From NCBI GenBank assembly GCA_034509495.1, contig CM067524.1:16762498-16826497 (forward strand): a DNA stretch of 64,000 nucleotides. The letters run 5' to 3'. Positions 1-11,754 of this stretch are shown here, in pieces. The notes beneath the pieces are model-generated. The model worked only from the letters and a program-made list of their open reading frames with translations. It was not told the DNA's origin and ran no database searches. Position numbers and translations under genes: made by a program. Each line of letters opens with the position of its first letter. The first letter of the stretch is position 1. Source of the DNA: Acestrorhynchus altus. Taxonomy: Eukaryota; Chordata; Actinopteri; Characiformes; Acestrorhynchidae.

Positions 1-435
1 AGTACAGTCTATTTAATGGAAGAAAATAGACTCTTTCAGATGTTTAATACAAACAACCTCTTTGTCACAAGTCCACAATCAGTGTGTCAACTCTTCAGAG
101 AGGGAAAATAAATGAGGCGGCATCAGCATCTGTGGATGACGTGGGGTTTTCATCAGCATTTTCAAACTGATGCATATTAGCCTCAGTGACCTAACTACAA
201 ACCTAAAATCTGAATATGAAATATGAAATATCACACTATATCTCAGATTACAGGAAAACTCTGGCTAAAAGTGAAAAGAACATGATTGATAACTGACCAC
301 AGAGGCAGTTAATCAGCTCGGAATATTGATGCTTGAAGTTTGCACCTTCAGTCTCAAGAGATGGTAGACAAATATTGTTAACAAACATTGGATTTATGTT
401 ACAAATGAACTTTCCATAAATATACATGTAAAATA

Positions 436-520
436 ACTTCTTAACTCTTAGAACCCGAGATCTGCATTAAGATGGCAGTTAAATGCAGTTTTTAGGCTTT
501 ATAACTCCAGATTATTGTCA
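436..520. repeat. Half copy of a palindromic MITE
   Basis: The segment begins with an AACTCTTAGAACCC-like end and continues into a GCAGTTTTTAGGCTTTATAACT-like stretch. The same order is seen in both arms of the foldback element at 13884-14074. Only one arm is present here. The similarity is clear by eye over about 60 bases with several mismatches. Confidence 0.5.
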
Positions 521-3330
521 TTTATTCAAATAATCCAGTTTGGAAAACAGTTTAAAATCACTTGTTTGCAACTGAATAAAATCCCAGTGAAAAGCCTTTA
601 GAGCCTTCCAGAGCATTTTTTCTGCTCTGTCCACATCTATATGCTCGACATGCATGCAAACACTGACTGGTCTGCACGAAGGGTGAGGCATATGACGTCC
701 CTGACTCAGATATATTACAAAAAAAAAGGGGCTTGCTCACAAAGTGTTCACATTTCAGAATAAAAGTTCTGAGAACAGACACTATATATATATAATAAAA
801 ACAAAGATAATAATTTTATTTTATTTTATTTGGACCACTGTCAAGTATTTTGAAGACTGAATTATAAATATCCTTGTCAATCATTACAAATAACTCAAAT
901 TATTGCATTTTCAAAAACATTTTCTTCCCTTTGTATTGTGCTTACAAGCAAAAAAACAACATTTGTTCAAAATTGTGGTTAGTAGAACACTACGTGAACA
1001 TAACAATTTTGGTGTTTGCAATGTTCAAACTGTCCAGTTATCCAGAAATTCATCATGTTTTCAAATATGGGCTTTTTTCATATTTGGTAAACATATTTCC
1101 AAAAGTAAACCAAGTAATGTATTATATTTATTGTATGTTTAGTATTGAGAAAGTTACTTCCAGAATATTGTTAATATATGCTGTTTCACTAAACAATAAA
1201 AAATGTATGTTGCTTTTCTAAAAATTTAAAATAAAACATGACTTGGTTAACTGATTGTATTTGGTGGTCAATCACATTAATATGAATGTTCATTGAACAG
1301 TTCCTTCAGTGTAACTAAAGGAGTACTGGAGGTAACAGAGAAGATTTTGCATTAAGCCATGACTATGTCCTGCATTGTAGGCTGCACACTACTAGATGTA
1401 GAGTTCATATGACCTTGAGCTCCCCCCTAGCAGCCACTCCCAAAAGGCTGGCAAAGACAACGGCATGCCTGGTAGTATGGAGTTACAGATCTGCGGATTG
1501 AAGTCTTGGAACACTTGTGTCTTTAAGGCACTGTGACCGTCATGTGCTAGTCATACAAGAACATGAGGGATATTGAGGTGAACATACATACATACTTTCT
1601 CCTGGCACAAAAGAAGGATACAAATATCCAAACACACACCCTGATGCACATATGTATGCACTTACTAAATGTAATTTTATGAGAAATATTTGACATAAGA
1701 ACTCTTCATGATAGGAACACTTTTATTCCATCTTTACAAGGACATTCTGGTTTTAACACTACTGGCTCAGATTGAGTTGAACTGCGTATCATCTCATGTG
1801 AAAGCATCCTCACTTCTATTCACAAAATGCAGAAAAACACATCTTTCATTAAACAACCTAGTGTAATGAATTCTTGAACACTATCTGAACATTAATATAC
1901 TAGATAAATAATTAATTTCAATTTAACACAGCTGGAGGACACAGTCAGTCAGTTTCATTGGCTCTAATGAGGACTTATTTGGCAGCAGTGGGAATGGATG
2001 TTAAAATATGTACATGCTTATCACTCAAAATAATTCAAATCTGACCTTGATTTGAGGAGGAAGAGTATATACAGTGTTCACCACAAAAATGCTGCTTAAA
2101 TAGATACAGTATATCACTTGAAATATATATTTGCTTGCATTATCTAAATATGTTACTTAGTCATGGCACTTGGATCAGGTTTTGAGCTTTATATCAGGTT
2201 GACATGAAAACAGTGTGTGGTGTAAGCAAGTGTTTTGTTTTTACCTACCCATCAAAGATGCACATATGCAGCTCAAAATTTTGCCCTTTGCATATATATG
2301 TCCTGTATATATGCCCTATTCAGAGTGATACAGTGTTTGTCAAAAGAAAGCATGAGAGTTAAAACCCTTCTCAACCACTCAGCTAACCACTCAGAACTAA
2401 ATGTTGTACAAGAACCCATGATAAATAGCATTCATGTTTAATACACAGCTGCTATCACACAAAAACCTTGTATCACCATTTTGCCATTGTAGCTTTTTGG
2501 TATCTGAATCTTGGAATCTGGCAGTTATTTTTATATTGTGTAAAAAATCGTGATGAATGGACCAATAGAAATGCTCCAAAGTGATTTGGAATCAAACATG
2601 TTTTACAGCAACAATATGTAGTTCAAAATGTGTAGTTATAATCTGTCAGGCTAAATTTGCCCGTATGCCAATATGAGTAGCATAACAGTCAAGCGTCACA
2701 GCAAAGTGACGTCAACAAGCAAATCTCCCATTTTTCAATATGCTGGCTTTGAACCAAAATAAGGATTGCATAAATCACAGGGGTCATTTGTAGTCCTTTA
2801 AGCTCAGCGTCAAAAGAGCCTCATATTATATGGGACCAGAACACTGTAGTTCAGTGTCTGGACTTTTGCACAGATGTGCCCTGCGGGGTCAAGGGTCTCC
2901 TTTTTGTAATGCCTCAGAAGCCATCACCCACCGACTGACACTATTGCTATTTGCTATAGCCAAAGAGGATGACCTCTTGTGGGAATGAGCAACACCAAGG
3001 AAGCCCCTTTGGATTACAACTAGTGGGGGCTAGAAGAAAAAATCATTTTGCATCTGCTTGAATACAGAGGGGTCTTTCACAGGCCACATCATGGTCCTGG
3101 CTATGTGGGTGAAGTCGCAGTCGAGTCATACATGAAGGGCCACACAGAGAGAAAAACTTTTACATTTTAACGTCAATAATGTTTCAGTTGAGTATTATAT
3201 GTTTGGGTACCATCCAATATACAGTGTCATAAAAATATTTTGTTCTAAATTTTTAAATTCTAAATTGCTTCAAGTTATAATACTTTAGACATTCATAAAG
3301 CATTTGCCAAAATTGTTTGTGCCAACTCTC
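521..3330. other. Intronic stretch without recognisable gene
   Basis: Low-GC sequence with short A/T tracts near 780-840 and 1200-1230. The small open frames at 558-782, 874-1221 and 2235-2441 have no recognisable motif and AT-driven composition, so I treat them as chance. The part at about 2880-3130 is less AT-rich and looks unique, but I see no coding or RNA signal in it. Confidence 0.5.
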
Positions 3331-3339
3331 ATCCATTTA

Positions 3340-3470
3340 CTTACGTTATACAAGGATGTCAATGTAATGTTAAGGATCTTGCTCAGTGACTCCTAATGGT
3401 GTAGCATGGTGTGTTGGCCAGGGAATTGAATTCTAATCAGCCTTTGGAAGGCTTCATCAATCACCAACCA
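3340..3470. repeat. Possible tRNA-SINE fragment
   Basis: The order of phrases (ACAAGGATGTCAATGTAATG, then GGATCTTGCTCAGTGACTCC, then a GGGAATTGAATTCTAATC-like block) resembles the body of a widespread fish SINE on the minus strand, in which a B-box-like block follows a 'ready source / in front' sequence. No flanking duplication was found. The call is weak. Confidence 0.3.
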
Positions 3471-4719
3471 CCCATAGGAAGGTTCTTTTGGGAGTCTTCA
3501 TAGGAGTTTTGTGGCCCTATGTGGCCCAGCTCCAAAGTTGTTCTGGCTTCTCTAGTTTTAGGAGGGCATTTTATGGTTAATTGTATGGTTAATTTAATGG
3601 TTAGACTCAATCCTGTTTGGACAGCAGAGATTGTTAAGGTTGTTAATCTGGAGTCACTTTGTCTTTTCATGTTCCATTGATCAACCTAATCTATATACAA
3701 GCATCTATTCTTTACATTCAACCGGTCGAATAACTGACACTGTCAGTCTGACTAAACAACTGACAGTGTATCCCCATTTAATAACTGTCATAGCCACTAA
3801 TTCGGAGATGTGGCTTTTCACTTTTAAGGCTGTCATTTAACCATGCACACAGTATTAAAACCTTACAACCATATAGCATTTCTACCGCAAGCTCAAACGG
3901 CAACCTTTCAGTGGCACTGTGACATTTAAAACTGCTAGGCCTTTCTTTGACTGATCTGGGGAGCTGCCACATGTGTTGTGGCTATAAGAACCGCTGCATG
4001 TGCCTGGAAGCATCGTCTGTGGTAAAGCAGTGAGGGTGAGATTTCTTCCCCCTGTTCCTTCAGATTCCTGCCTACTATCCAGGGAATGCAGCCAAACGTC
4101 GAGCAGTGGAGCAACAAACAGCCAGCCTGATAGTTAAGAAAGGCTGGCTTTTCTCTTCTCTCTCTCTTTCTATCACTTGAAGGTCTTTTATGACTTCAGT
4201 CCTCAGGCTGACATCATGCCTCATCATGACATTTGTTGTGTCATGCTATCCTTCCATCTCATTTCGTTCATTCCTATCACCCTTGGGGAAAGGACACACT
4301 AATGTACGGGGCAAAGGAGGGCAACAAACCTACCCCCAATGTCATTTCTGTAGAGTTTCATTGTGGGCAAGTTACTGTGCCAAAGACTCTGCTGATGTGG
4401 CCTATCACCTCAAGCATGACAGAAAACAGCTGGGATTTAGGGTAGAAGCAGTGTCATGTTTTCAGTACTATATGCTAATCCTGCACTATTTCAGATTCCT
4501 GTGTGGTCATATTTCAAGGTGAGGTTAGAGATTTTTATGTCAGAACACTTTTTGTAATATTTGACAACTCTCTGCTCCTTCCTGGCAACTGTCATTACAA
4601 TTAATGCTCAGAAGAAAAAATATGGCTTGTGTAGCTACTCCAGCTTTAAACACTGGAAAATACAACCCAATCTTGGCCATTCCACCAATACAACTAATCA
4701 AAACAAATCCTACAGTACA

Positions 4720-4724
<5 letters not shown>
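3471..4724. other. Intronic stretch without recognisable gene
   Basis: Mostly unique-looking sequence of ordinary fish intron composition, with a short CT run at 4155-4170. Six small open frames overlap here on both strands, with no splice sites in useful places and no recognisable motif. I see no gene. Confidence 0.4.

Positions 4725-4778
<54 letters not shown>
4725..4778. repeat. (AT)n microsatellite, about 27 units
   Basis: An uninterrupted alternating AT tract of about 54 bases. It reads as YIYIYI in the overlapping frames, which are therefore artefacts. Tracts like this are prone to length variation and cruciform extrusion. Confidence 0.98.
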
Positions 4779-4783
<5 letters not shown>

Positions 4784-5071
4784 AAGATATAACCATATTG
4801 TAATATAATATATTTTATGCAGGTTACCATCTGTGTATGGATTAGTTTTAAAAAAATGAGCATGAGTGGGTTGTTTGTGTAAAAATTGTTTGGGTTGACA
4901 CACTACAATGTACCGTCATTATAGTCAATATATAAATAAACATTATGCTATGTTTGGGGTTACAGACAAATTCTGATAATTTAAGATTATAGTTTGTTTA
5001 TGTTTTTTTCATATTGTATCATATATCATGAGATGAGTTTTTTAGTCATCTCACCCATTCCTATGACCACT

Positions 5072-5390
5072 CTAGATCAATCTTTCAATACGACTAACCT
5101 AGATCAGTCTTACAATAAAACTAGCCTAGACCAAATTTACAGGGCATTCAGTCTAGACCAATCTAACAATACAACCAACCTAGACATGGTATACAATACA
5201 ATAAATCTAGACCAATCTTAAAATAGATCCAGAGTAGTTCAATCTTTCACAATTTGACCAATCTTACAATAAGATCAATTTAGATCAATCTTGCAATATA
5301 ATCTATCTAAACCAATCTTACAATGCAATCTTATAATACAACCAATCTAAACAAATCTTATAATAGGACTAATCTAGACCAATTTTACAA
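5072..5390. repeat. 27-bp minisatellite, CTAGACCAATCTTACAATA-type unit
   Basis: Units start with CTAGAYC at 5072, 5099, 5126, 5153, 5180 and 5207, a spacing of exactly 27 bases. After 5220 the array loses register and carries short units built on the same core, with a last clear CTAGACCAAT at 5374 and a related motif near 5480-5505. Because 27 is divisible by three, one frame stays open and gives a repeating LDQSxNxTN nonapeptide in a 75-codon frame (4994-5221). I regard that as a consequence of the period, not as a gene. Confidence 0.9.
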
Positions 5391-5701
5391 GGATGGGCAA
5401 TATTTTGCCAATATAAATACACATTCATACTTATTTTCCAAGATATAGAAAATGACCATATAGATTTGATCAATATATGATCAATCTAGAGGAATCTTAC
5501 AATAAATGTGCAAGCCTTTAAGGTGCTTCTGAAAGCATGACTCCACACATAAAGTTTCACACTTAACTAATGTATTACCAGCTCAAATCACAGTGCATCA
5601 TTTGTTTACTGCTCCATTGGATCTGAAGCAGCAGGCTGTAGAAAACACACTGTTGTGTTCTTTTGATCACAGGCCTCCATACTGTAACTGACATACGTTC
5701 T

Positions 5702-5704
<3 letters not shown>

Positions 5705-5773
<69 letters not shown>
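5705..5773. repeat. (CA)n microsatellite
   Basis: A pure CA tract of about 34 units followed by a CT-rich tail. It generates the cysteine/valine run in the minus-strand frame at 5606-5833, which is not a gene. Confidence 0.98.
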
Positions 5774-5775
<2 letters not shown>

Positions 5776-5799
5776 CCCTCACTCTCTCTTTTTCACTCA

Positions 5800-6522
5800 C
5801 ACGCACTAGCAGGCGTCCTTCCTCCTCTGTCATATGCTGGTTGGCTGGCGGCTAACCAGTAGCAGCTGGCCCCAGTCTCTGGATGGATGTCTGTGTAGCT
5901 TTACCTAGCACTCAGTAATTCTACGGCTGCCTCACTGGGAGAAAACACACACAGCGGGCTCGAGCCCACACGCTTCTTATTAATTACCTGTCTAATCGTT
6001 TGGAGCAGTCTGGAGGGAACATGTGACTGTTAGATTGACAGGGTTTGGCCAGTTGAGGCAGTGGAGAGGGATATTTCGGGATGGAACTCTGCAATCCAAT
6101 TCCATCTTGGGGAATTGAAAGTAAATGATCATCTTCTTGAGTTTGACATTAAGGTTTTGACTTTCAGCAGCTTCATTGGCCATCCCTGCTGAGCGAAAGC
6201 AAACCAGGAGGAAATGATGTCTATTTTGCAAGCTGTGAACGATGCTTTACTATTTGTCAGTAATGTGGTATCAATGGCTCTGTTAGAAAAATGAGTTACA
6301 ATCAAAATCAAAGGTTAGACAACTTTTAAGGCAATGCTACAACACAACAAATATGTGAACAATTCTCCTGCCAGAGGACATTCATGATTGGTTTTTAGGG
6401 AAAAAAAAACACAAATAGCAGTGAATTCCAGTATGTACCCCCATTTCAGCATCTTGATTCTTTTTGTCCTGTTCCTCTAGCATATCTGGCCTGCAGTTAG
6501 CTGCCAAGCTTTCTGAAGTGTT
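5800..6522. other. Unique intronic sequence, no gene seen
   Basis: Between the CA and GA arrays lies unique-looking sequence with moderate GC at 5830-5990, including a TTAATTA core at 5979-5985 (a homeodomain-type site) and several E-box-like CANNTG motifs. This is a possible regulatory element within col25a1 intron 1, but no direct evidence separates it from ordinary intron. The minus-strand frames here have no family signature. Confidence 0.3.
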
Positions 6523-6540
6523 ACAGAGAGAGTGAAAGAG

Positions 6541-6600
<60 letters not shown>

Positions 6601-6647
6601 AAGAGAGAGAGAGAGCGAGAGAGAAAGAGAGAGAGAGAAAGAGAGAG

Positions 6648-6698
<51 letters not shown>

Positions 6699-6705
6699 GA
6701 TAGAG

Positions 6706-6736
<31 letters not shown>

Positions 6737-6737
6737 C
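6523..6737. repeat. Long (GA)n purine/pyrimidine array
   Basis: About 215 bases of almost pure purine, mainly GA with periodic GAAA, GCGA and GATA variants. Homopurine mirror-repeat tracts of this length can form triplex (H-) DNA. It encodes only RERERE or SLSLSL shadows. Confidence 0.97.
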
Positions 6738-7669
6738 GTAAAACCAGTAGAAAACGCTCCCTGTGGTTGACTGCAGTTTTATTAAAGGTCCCATTAAACA
6801 ACAGGACCCCGTTCGGAATGCTGATCGCAGGGTGGAGAACAAGAGCTACGAACAGAGCAACAGAAACACTACAAATACTGAAACAATTAAGACCATGTGG
6901 AGAGACATCCTTTTCTGGAGCTTACATGAGTTGGTGACAAACACACTGTGCTGAATATGATAACAGACCCTGATGTGAGTGGTTTGTTCTTTCAGGAAAG
7001 GACACATACAGAAGCACAGCTGTTCTGAAGAGCGAGCACCTCAGTATTTTTATAGGCATTTTTTTCTCTAGCTATTTTTTCCACAATTTGTCAAGATTCA
7101 GCTTGATTGGCTTTGGTGAAAAGTAACTGAGTATGATGAAAAGACTGATAAAACTGGAAAACGTTAAGACTGAAAAAAGCTAAGAATCAACCACAGGCTT
7201 TGTTCTGTGTAAACAGAATTAATCAACTATTACTCAGCCACAACAACAAGTTCAAATCAAGCTTCTTTGCCATTAGCAGGCAGAGACCCATGAGAGTACA
7301 AGTGGCCATGCTGTCTTTGACACAGCCAACTGTTGGCTGATGTATCAAAGCTAGGGATCTGGTGTTTTCCTGCGAGTGTGTTGGCTGCCCGGTGATGTTT
7401 CGTTGGCATCAGTTCGGAAAGAGGCCATTGCTGACTTTACATGAATTGGAGGAGGCGTGTGCTTGTCCTCACCTCCTTGTATTGGAAGCAATAAAAGTGA
7501 TAGAGGATGTTATAGTAGGGGTGGAGGTTAACTGCCACTACCAAACTGAGAGGAAATCTAAAATGATGGCCATCCGCAGATCATAGTGTTAGCGCATTAG
7601 TCACCCGAGTCCCTGTGTATGTAATACGGGTGCCTTAATAGTGTTGCTATCTTTCAGTATCCTAATTCT
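6738..7669. other. Unique intronic sequence, no gene seen
   Basis: Sequence of mixed composition after the GA array. The part at 7345-7640 has higher GC and few simple repeats. The plus frame at 7362-7586 lacks a recognisable domain and I see no bounded exon. I found no collagen Gly-X-Y pattern on the minus strand here. Confidence 0.35.
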
Positions 7670-7684
7670 AATATGTGCATTTCT

Positions 7685-8091
7685 TTTTTTTTTTTTTTTT
7701 TTTTTGCCATTTTCCAATTTTTCGGCCCTACTAATTTAGACGTGCCAATTACCCATCCCCCTCAGTTGTCTCCCACGTTACACGCCCTGCTCCTAGTGCC
7801 ACATGTTTCCTCCAAGTCGTGTGACGATTGCCTACCACCTCTTTTTGAACTGCCACCATTTGCATCGTTGCTGGGCAGCCATCGCGATTGGAGAACGCTG
7901 GATCTGACGCCTGTGCCGACCAGCAGCACACTTACGTGATGTAGGAAGAGCACCATCTACCCATCCCCCACCAAGCCAATTTCTCTCCCTCTGGACCCCG
8001 GCTGCCGATAGTGAGCAGCACGAACCTGGATTCGAACCAGCAACCCCACTACACCACTCGGAACACCTTAGCCCACTACACCACTTGGGGC
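7685..8091 (-). mobile_element. Complete tRNA-derived SINE with target-site duplication
   Basis: Read on the minus strand, the element starts at 8091 with a tRNA-like head. A-box-like TGGTGTAGTGG occurs at 8083-8073 and again at 8056-8046, and a perfect B box GGTTCGAATCC lies at 8038-8028. About 300 bases of body follow, ending in a 22-base poly(A) (poly-T at 7684-7705 on the plus strand). The insertion is bracketed by AATATGTGCATTTCT at 7670-7684 and AATATGTGAATTTCT at 8092-8106, a 15-bp target duplication with one mismatch. Such elements are transcribed by RNA polymerase III and mobilised by a partner LINE. The head contains an internal duplication of the A-box segment. Confidence 0.88.
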
Positions 8092-8394
8092 AATATGTGA
8101 ATTTCTAAATATGAACAAGACAATCAATCTGAATAGAAGGGCAGGGAAACAAAGGCAAAATGTACACATAACATAATCATGATCAACTTTTTAAAAAGTT
8201 TTTTTGAGCTAAAAGACAGTGAAGTTGTGACAGACAAGCATGTCATTTCAGCAATGATGAACAGGAAACCTTTTAACACAGAAACTTTGTAACTCTCTTT
8301 GAAAGTAGTTTTTATGGCCGTGTTAGCAAAACTAAACAGTGTTAAATTTGATTATCCTGGTAAATGGGATTTTCCTGTTATGTCAGCGTCGAGC

Positions 8395-8640
8395 TAAAAG
8401 TGGTTCATTTTGAATGTTGACTCCTTCAGTAAACTCAACAGAGCAACATTTAAACTAAACCAAAGGAGAGCATTCTGTCTCTTCACTCTTCTTCCAGACT
8501 CTGGGAGCTTGAGTTGAGACTCTATTGAGACCCTATGACTCATGATTAACAAATGAAATGCAAAAATTACTTTCATTCGAAAAGAGGACTTTGGAGCTCT
8601 ACTGGTCAGAAGGTCAGAAGTGGCTTCATTTTAGGAATGC
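8395..8640. repeat. Dispersed repeat fragment (also at 40370-40460)
   Basis: The block with CTTCTTCCAGACTCTGGGAG and GAGACTCTATTGAGACCC, followed by TACTTTCATTCGAAAAGAGG, matches the order of a second copy near 40395-40430 (CTTCCTACAGACTCTAGGAG). It resembles a dispersed fish DNA-transposon remnant, but no termini are visible. Confidence 0.45.
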
Positions 8641-8902
8641 TACAGTTGTAGCTCATTTCCTGGAGACGTCTGTCAGTTGAGAAACTGGATTTCTAATTGT
8701 CTAATTGTAATATTCATTCACTTTATGTGTAATGAATATAAAATATACAGAAAATGAAGCATTGATTTGTACTTAAAAAAGGACAATATTGTACCTTTGA
8801 GGGTACATTTATTCTTTCTCATGATATTCCAATGTAATTACCATAATAATGTAATTTACCCTAAATATCATCATACTGTCAATTTTTATGTGAGTAATTT
8901 GT

Positions 8903-8904
<2 letters not shown>

Positions 8905-8949
<45 letters not shown>

Positions 8950-8954
8950 TACAC
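8905..8954. repeat. (AC)n microsatellite
   Basis: About 20 AC units followed by short ACAT variants. It produces the HTHTHT run of the plus frame at 8767-9141, which is not a gene. Confidence 0.97.
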
Positions 8955-8959
8955 AAAAC

Positions 8960-9810
8960 AGTGGGTAGTGCCACCAAGCTTTCTAATACTCCTCTCCTCC
9001 TTGCATCCTATGATGCTATTGCCAGAAGGCCAAGGAAGTTCAGAGGGACAAGCTGATTTTGTGCTGACATGCTTCATTTGGTGTGAAATGTTTTCATTGT
9101 TTTATTTTTGTGAGGAACCAGGCAGACGAAAAAATGAATGAAGCACATATGACAGAGTTTTAGACCAGAGGTTGCCATAAGAGTGCAGCTCTTTAAAGTT
9201 TAAACTCTCACCAGTGCCTCTTACTCAAAGCCACTCAGAGTTTCCACTCAACAGATGTAACAGATGAGAGACACACTATTGATCATGCCCCTGTGTTTAC
9301 CCTGCCACATTTTCAACACTACCAATCCATCTTGACTGATTGTTTCAAACAGGGGATTACATTTAACTACTGCACAGCACTGTGAATTCTGCGTTCTACA
9401 AAATCTGAGCATATAATAGGGTCTAGTATTTGTGAAAGGGACTGATCAAGGAATTAAGATAACTAGTGCCTGTTTGCAACCATTATTTCTTCTGTCTTCT
9501 TTTGAAATGGCAACTTGGTCTTGGTGAAATATTTTGCACAAGAATGATTTATATTCTTTGTAATTTGATTTAATATACACACATTGTACTGGAACTCCCA
9601 GAACATTCCATTATGCATGAGCCACATCTTTAAGAATGTGTGTTTCCATCTGCTGGTAGAAGCAAGTATCTTCCATGCAGGAGAACTGAGACATTCATTT
9701 CAAGTCAGGGGGTTGTCTGTGGTCACTTCGGTTTGCCAGTAGGTATCCCATAAAATGTGTGATGCACCGTGGAAATGTACAAAACGTGACTGAAAATACA
9801 ACATTAATGT
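8960..9810. other. Intronic stretch without recognisable gene
   Basis: No RNA gene, repeat termini or bounded exon could be recognised here. The composition is ordinary intron. Confidence 0.35.
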
Positions 9811-9814
9811 GTCT

Positions 9815-10390
9815 GTCTATAAACTGGCCAAATGTTTGTAGACAACTGCTCCTTCAGCATTCTTCCAAAATCATAATAGTGAGAGTTTACTTCCCTTCGC
9901 TGTAGTAATAATTCTTCTGGCAATACAATTAGATGTTGAAACATTGCTGTGAGGATTTGATTCCATTCAGCCACATAGGCATCCATGAAGTCAAGATGTT
10001 CAATGGTCAGATCTGGATCATAAACACCAGTCCAGCTCATCCAAAATATATTGGTTAGAGCTCCATCACTCCAGAGCAATGTTTCTCAACCCTGGTCCTA
10101 GAGGCACCCAGAGGTTTTAGCTTTAACACTCCCCCTGCAACTCTGAAGGGTTTGCTGATGAGCTGATTAGTTGAATCAGTTGTGGTGGGAGCAGGGAGCT
10201 CTAAAAGCTCTAAAATATGCATGGAAGGTGTACTTCTAGGACAAAGGTTTAGAAACACTGTTCCAGAGAACACAATTCCACTGTTCCACAAGTAACGGTG
10301 GGGGATTGGTTATATCTTACTGATGCTCAGCATTGAGCATGGTGACCTTAGGCTCATATGCTGCTGCTGTGAAGCTTCTCATTTTATTGG
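9815..10390 (-). mobile_element. Tc1/mariner-derived element, split by an hAT MITE
   Basis: The left end reads GGCCAAATGTTTGTAGACA, the terminal phrase of a common Tc1-like fish element. It is followed by a body with phrases such as CATTGCTGTGAGGATTTGAT and TTCCATTCAGCCACATAGGC, the minus-strand image of a decayed Tc1-type transposon. The body continues after an insertion at 10077-10260, with AGAACACAATTCCACTG and GGTGACCTTAGGCTCATATG. The frame at 9804-10079 does not show a usable transposase and is debris. The element is non-autonomous. Confidence 0.7.
10077..10260. mobile_element. Palindromic hAT-type MITE with 8-bp duplication
   Basis: This 184-bp element has terminal inverted repeats: the left end begins CAATGTTTCTCAACCC, and the right end, read in reverse complement, begins CAGTGTTTCTAAACC. 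About 26 of 33 terminal bases match. It is flanked by CTCCAGAG (10069-10076) and TTCCAGAG (10261-10268), an 8-bp target duplication with one mismatch, as expected for the hAT superfamily. It carries no transposase. Removing it with one duplicate restores a continuous Tc1-type sequence. Confidence 0.88.
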
Positions 10391-10647
10391 CAAAGCTTTT
10401 GCATGGGGATAATGTAAGTGTCTATAACTGATGTTCTGTGTCAGCAATGTGTGCACCTTAAGATAAATTCATCAACTAATTATAAAGGAACATATTTAGT
10501 CAGAGCCAGATTACCAGACATGGTTTAAGTCTTGGTCTAAACCACAGTGCCAGTGAATCAAATTAAATCTAATCAAAGCAATAATGATTGATTTTTCTTT
10601 TTTCTGGACATGGAAAAGCAGCCAATAGTGTCTCCATCACTTAAACC

Positions 10648-10745
10648 AGGGTGGGGAACTCTAGTCCTGGAGGGACGATTTCCTGCAGTTTGGTGATTTA
10701 CCTTCTTAACTGCACCTGATTCAGCTCAACAAGTAATTACCAGCT
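10648..10745. mobile_element. hAT MITE half copy
   Basis: The phrases CCAGGGTGGGGAACTCTAGT and CCTGGAGGGACGATTTCCTG, then GCACCTGATTCAGCTCAACA, match the left half of a widespread fish hAT-like MITE related to the one at 10077-10260. The right terminus is missing. Confidence 0.55.
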
Positions 10746-11754
10746 TTTGTGCCAGAGCAGCAAACTTTGCTGGACTCTTGCCCTCAGTTCTCTACCTCCA
10801 GACTTGGAGGTCCTACGTCTCTGTCTAGTTTTGATAGCCTGCAGATGAATTACAAGAGCATTCATACCCAAGGAACACAGAAGAAAACTACTGAAACATC
10901 TCTGACACTGTGATTGATGATACACCCCTCACAAAACTTCAGAGAGTCTATGTTTAGCCTGCAAACAGCCCTTATTTTCTTTGTAGTGCCGAGCATTCAC
11001 CTGTCTGCATCCTTCAAAACCCACCTCGCTTATCCACACATGACTGTCCGTCTCATTAACGACATAGCACAAATAACTACCACACAAGAGTTTCCAAGAT
11101 CCCTTGCCTGCCCTCTGTGTCTCTCGACCTCTATGAGAAGATAACCTGAGGAGCACACTAGCCCAGGCTGTTTTGTTAGTGGCTTCAGGCTGAACGCCAG
11201 GCAGGGTCACACACAGCATATGAAGCAGCCAAAACAGCATCGTGTGTCACAGTCTCAAAAGCCTGGACTGTATTTCATAGCTCTGAAACCCAAGACAGCT
11301 CCCATTCTCCACTCAGCACTCACAGAGACAAGCTCAAGAGCGCCGGTGAGATTAACTAACACACACACACACACACACACACACTGCAGCCTTACAGGCG
11401 TCTCTCACACCTCTTCAATACAACAGTAGGTTTTCCACACACACCAACACCCCAAGTGCTGAATTAACACCCCCAGTGTTCCTTTAATGTCCAGCTGGAC
11501 ACTATAAAGGGCACTGTAAGACTTCATTAGAGCTGTTTGTTCTGCTGCACAGTAGAAGCTTGCGTGCTGACGGCTGGGTGGTTTGTTCTGCAGCAAATGA
11601 AAATGAGATACTAGCCTACCTGGTGGGCAGTTACACTCAGGTGAAGCCTGTCGGGCTGTCCTTATCCGGACGAGCTGTTCATATGAGCGCTACAAAAGAA
11701 ATCAGAAGAGAAAGTAGGTATGAACTTTGAGCAGAACAGTGAACAAAAGAGCAT
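10746..11754. other. Intronic stretch with a short (AC)n array
   Basis: Apart from the (AC)n tract at 11359-11384, the sequence looks unique. Overlapping frames at 10914-11144, 10929-11240 and 11220-11429 show no recognisable domain. I see no exon or RNA gene. Confidence 0.35.
11359..11384. repeat. (AC)n microsatellite
   Basis: A short pure AC tract of about 13 units. Confidence 0.9.

Noticed and set aside
6382..6842. 139- and 121-codon minus frames with serine/leucine runs
   Set aside because: Their length comes entirely from translating the GA array. No flanking domain is visible.
8028..8083. Functional tRNA gene
   Set aside because: A and B boxes are present, but they belong to a SINE head with a long body, a poly(A) tail and target duplications. 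No cloverleaf with an acceptor stem is apparent.
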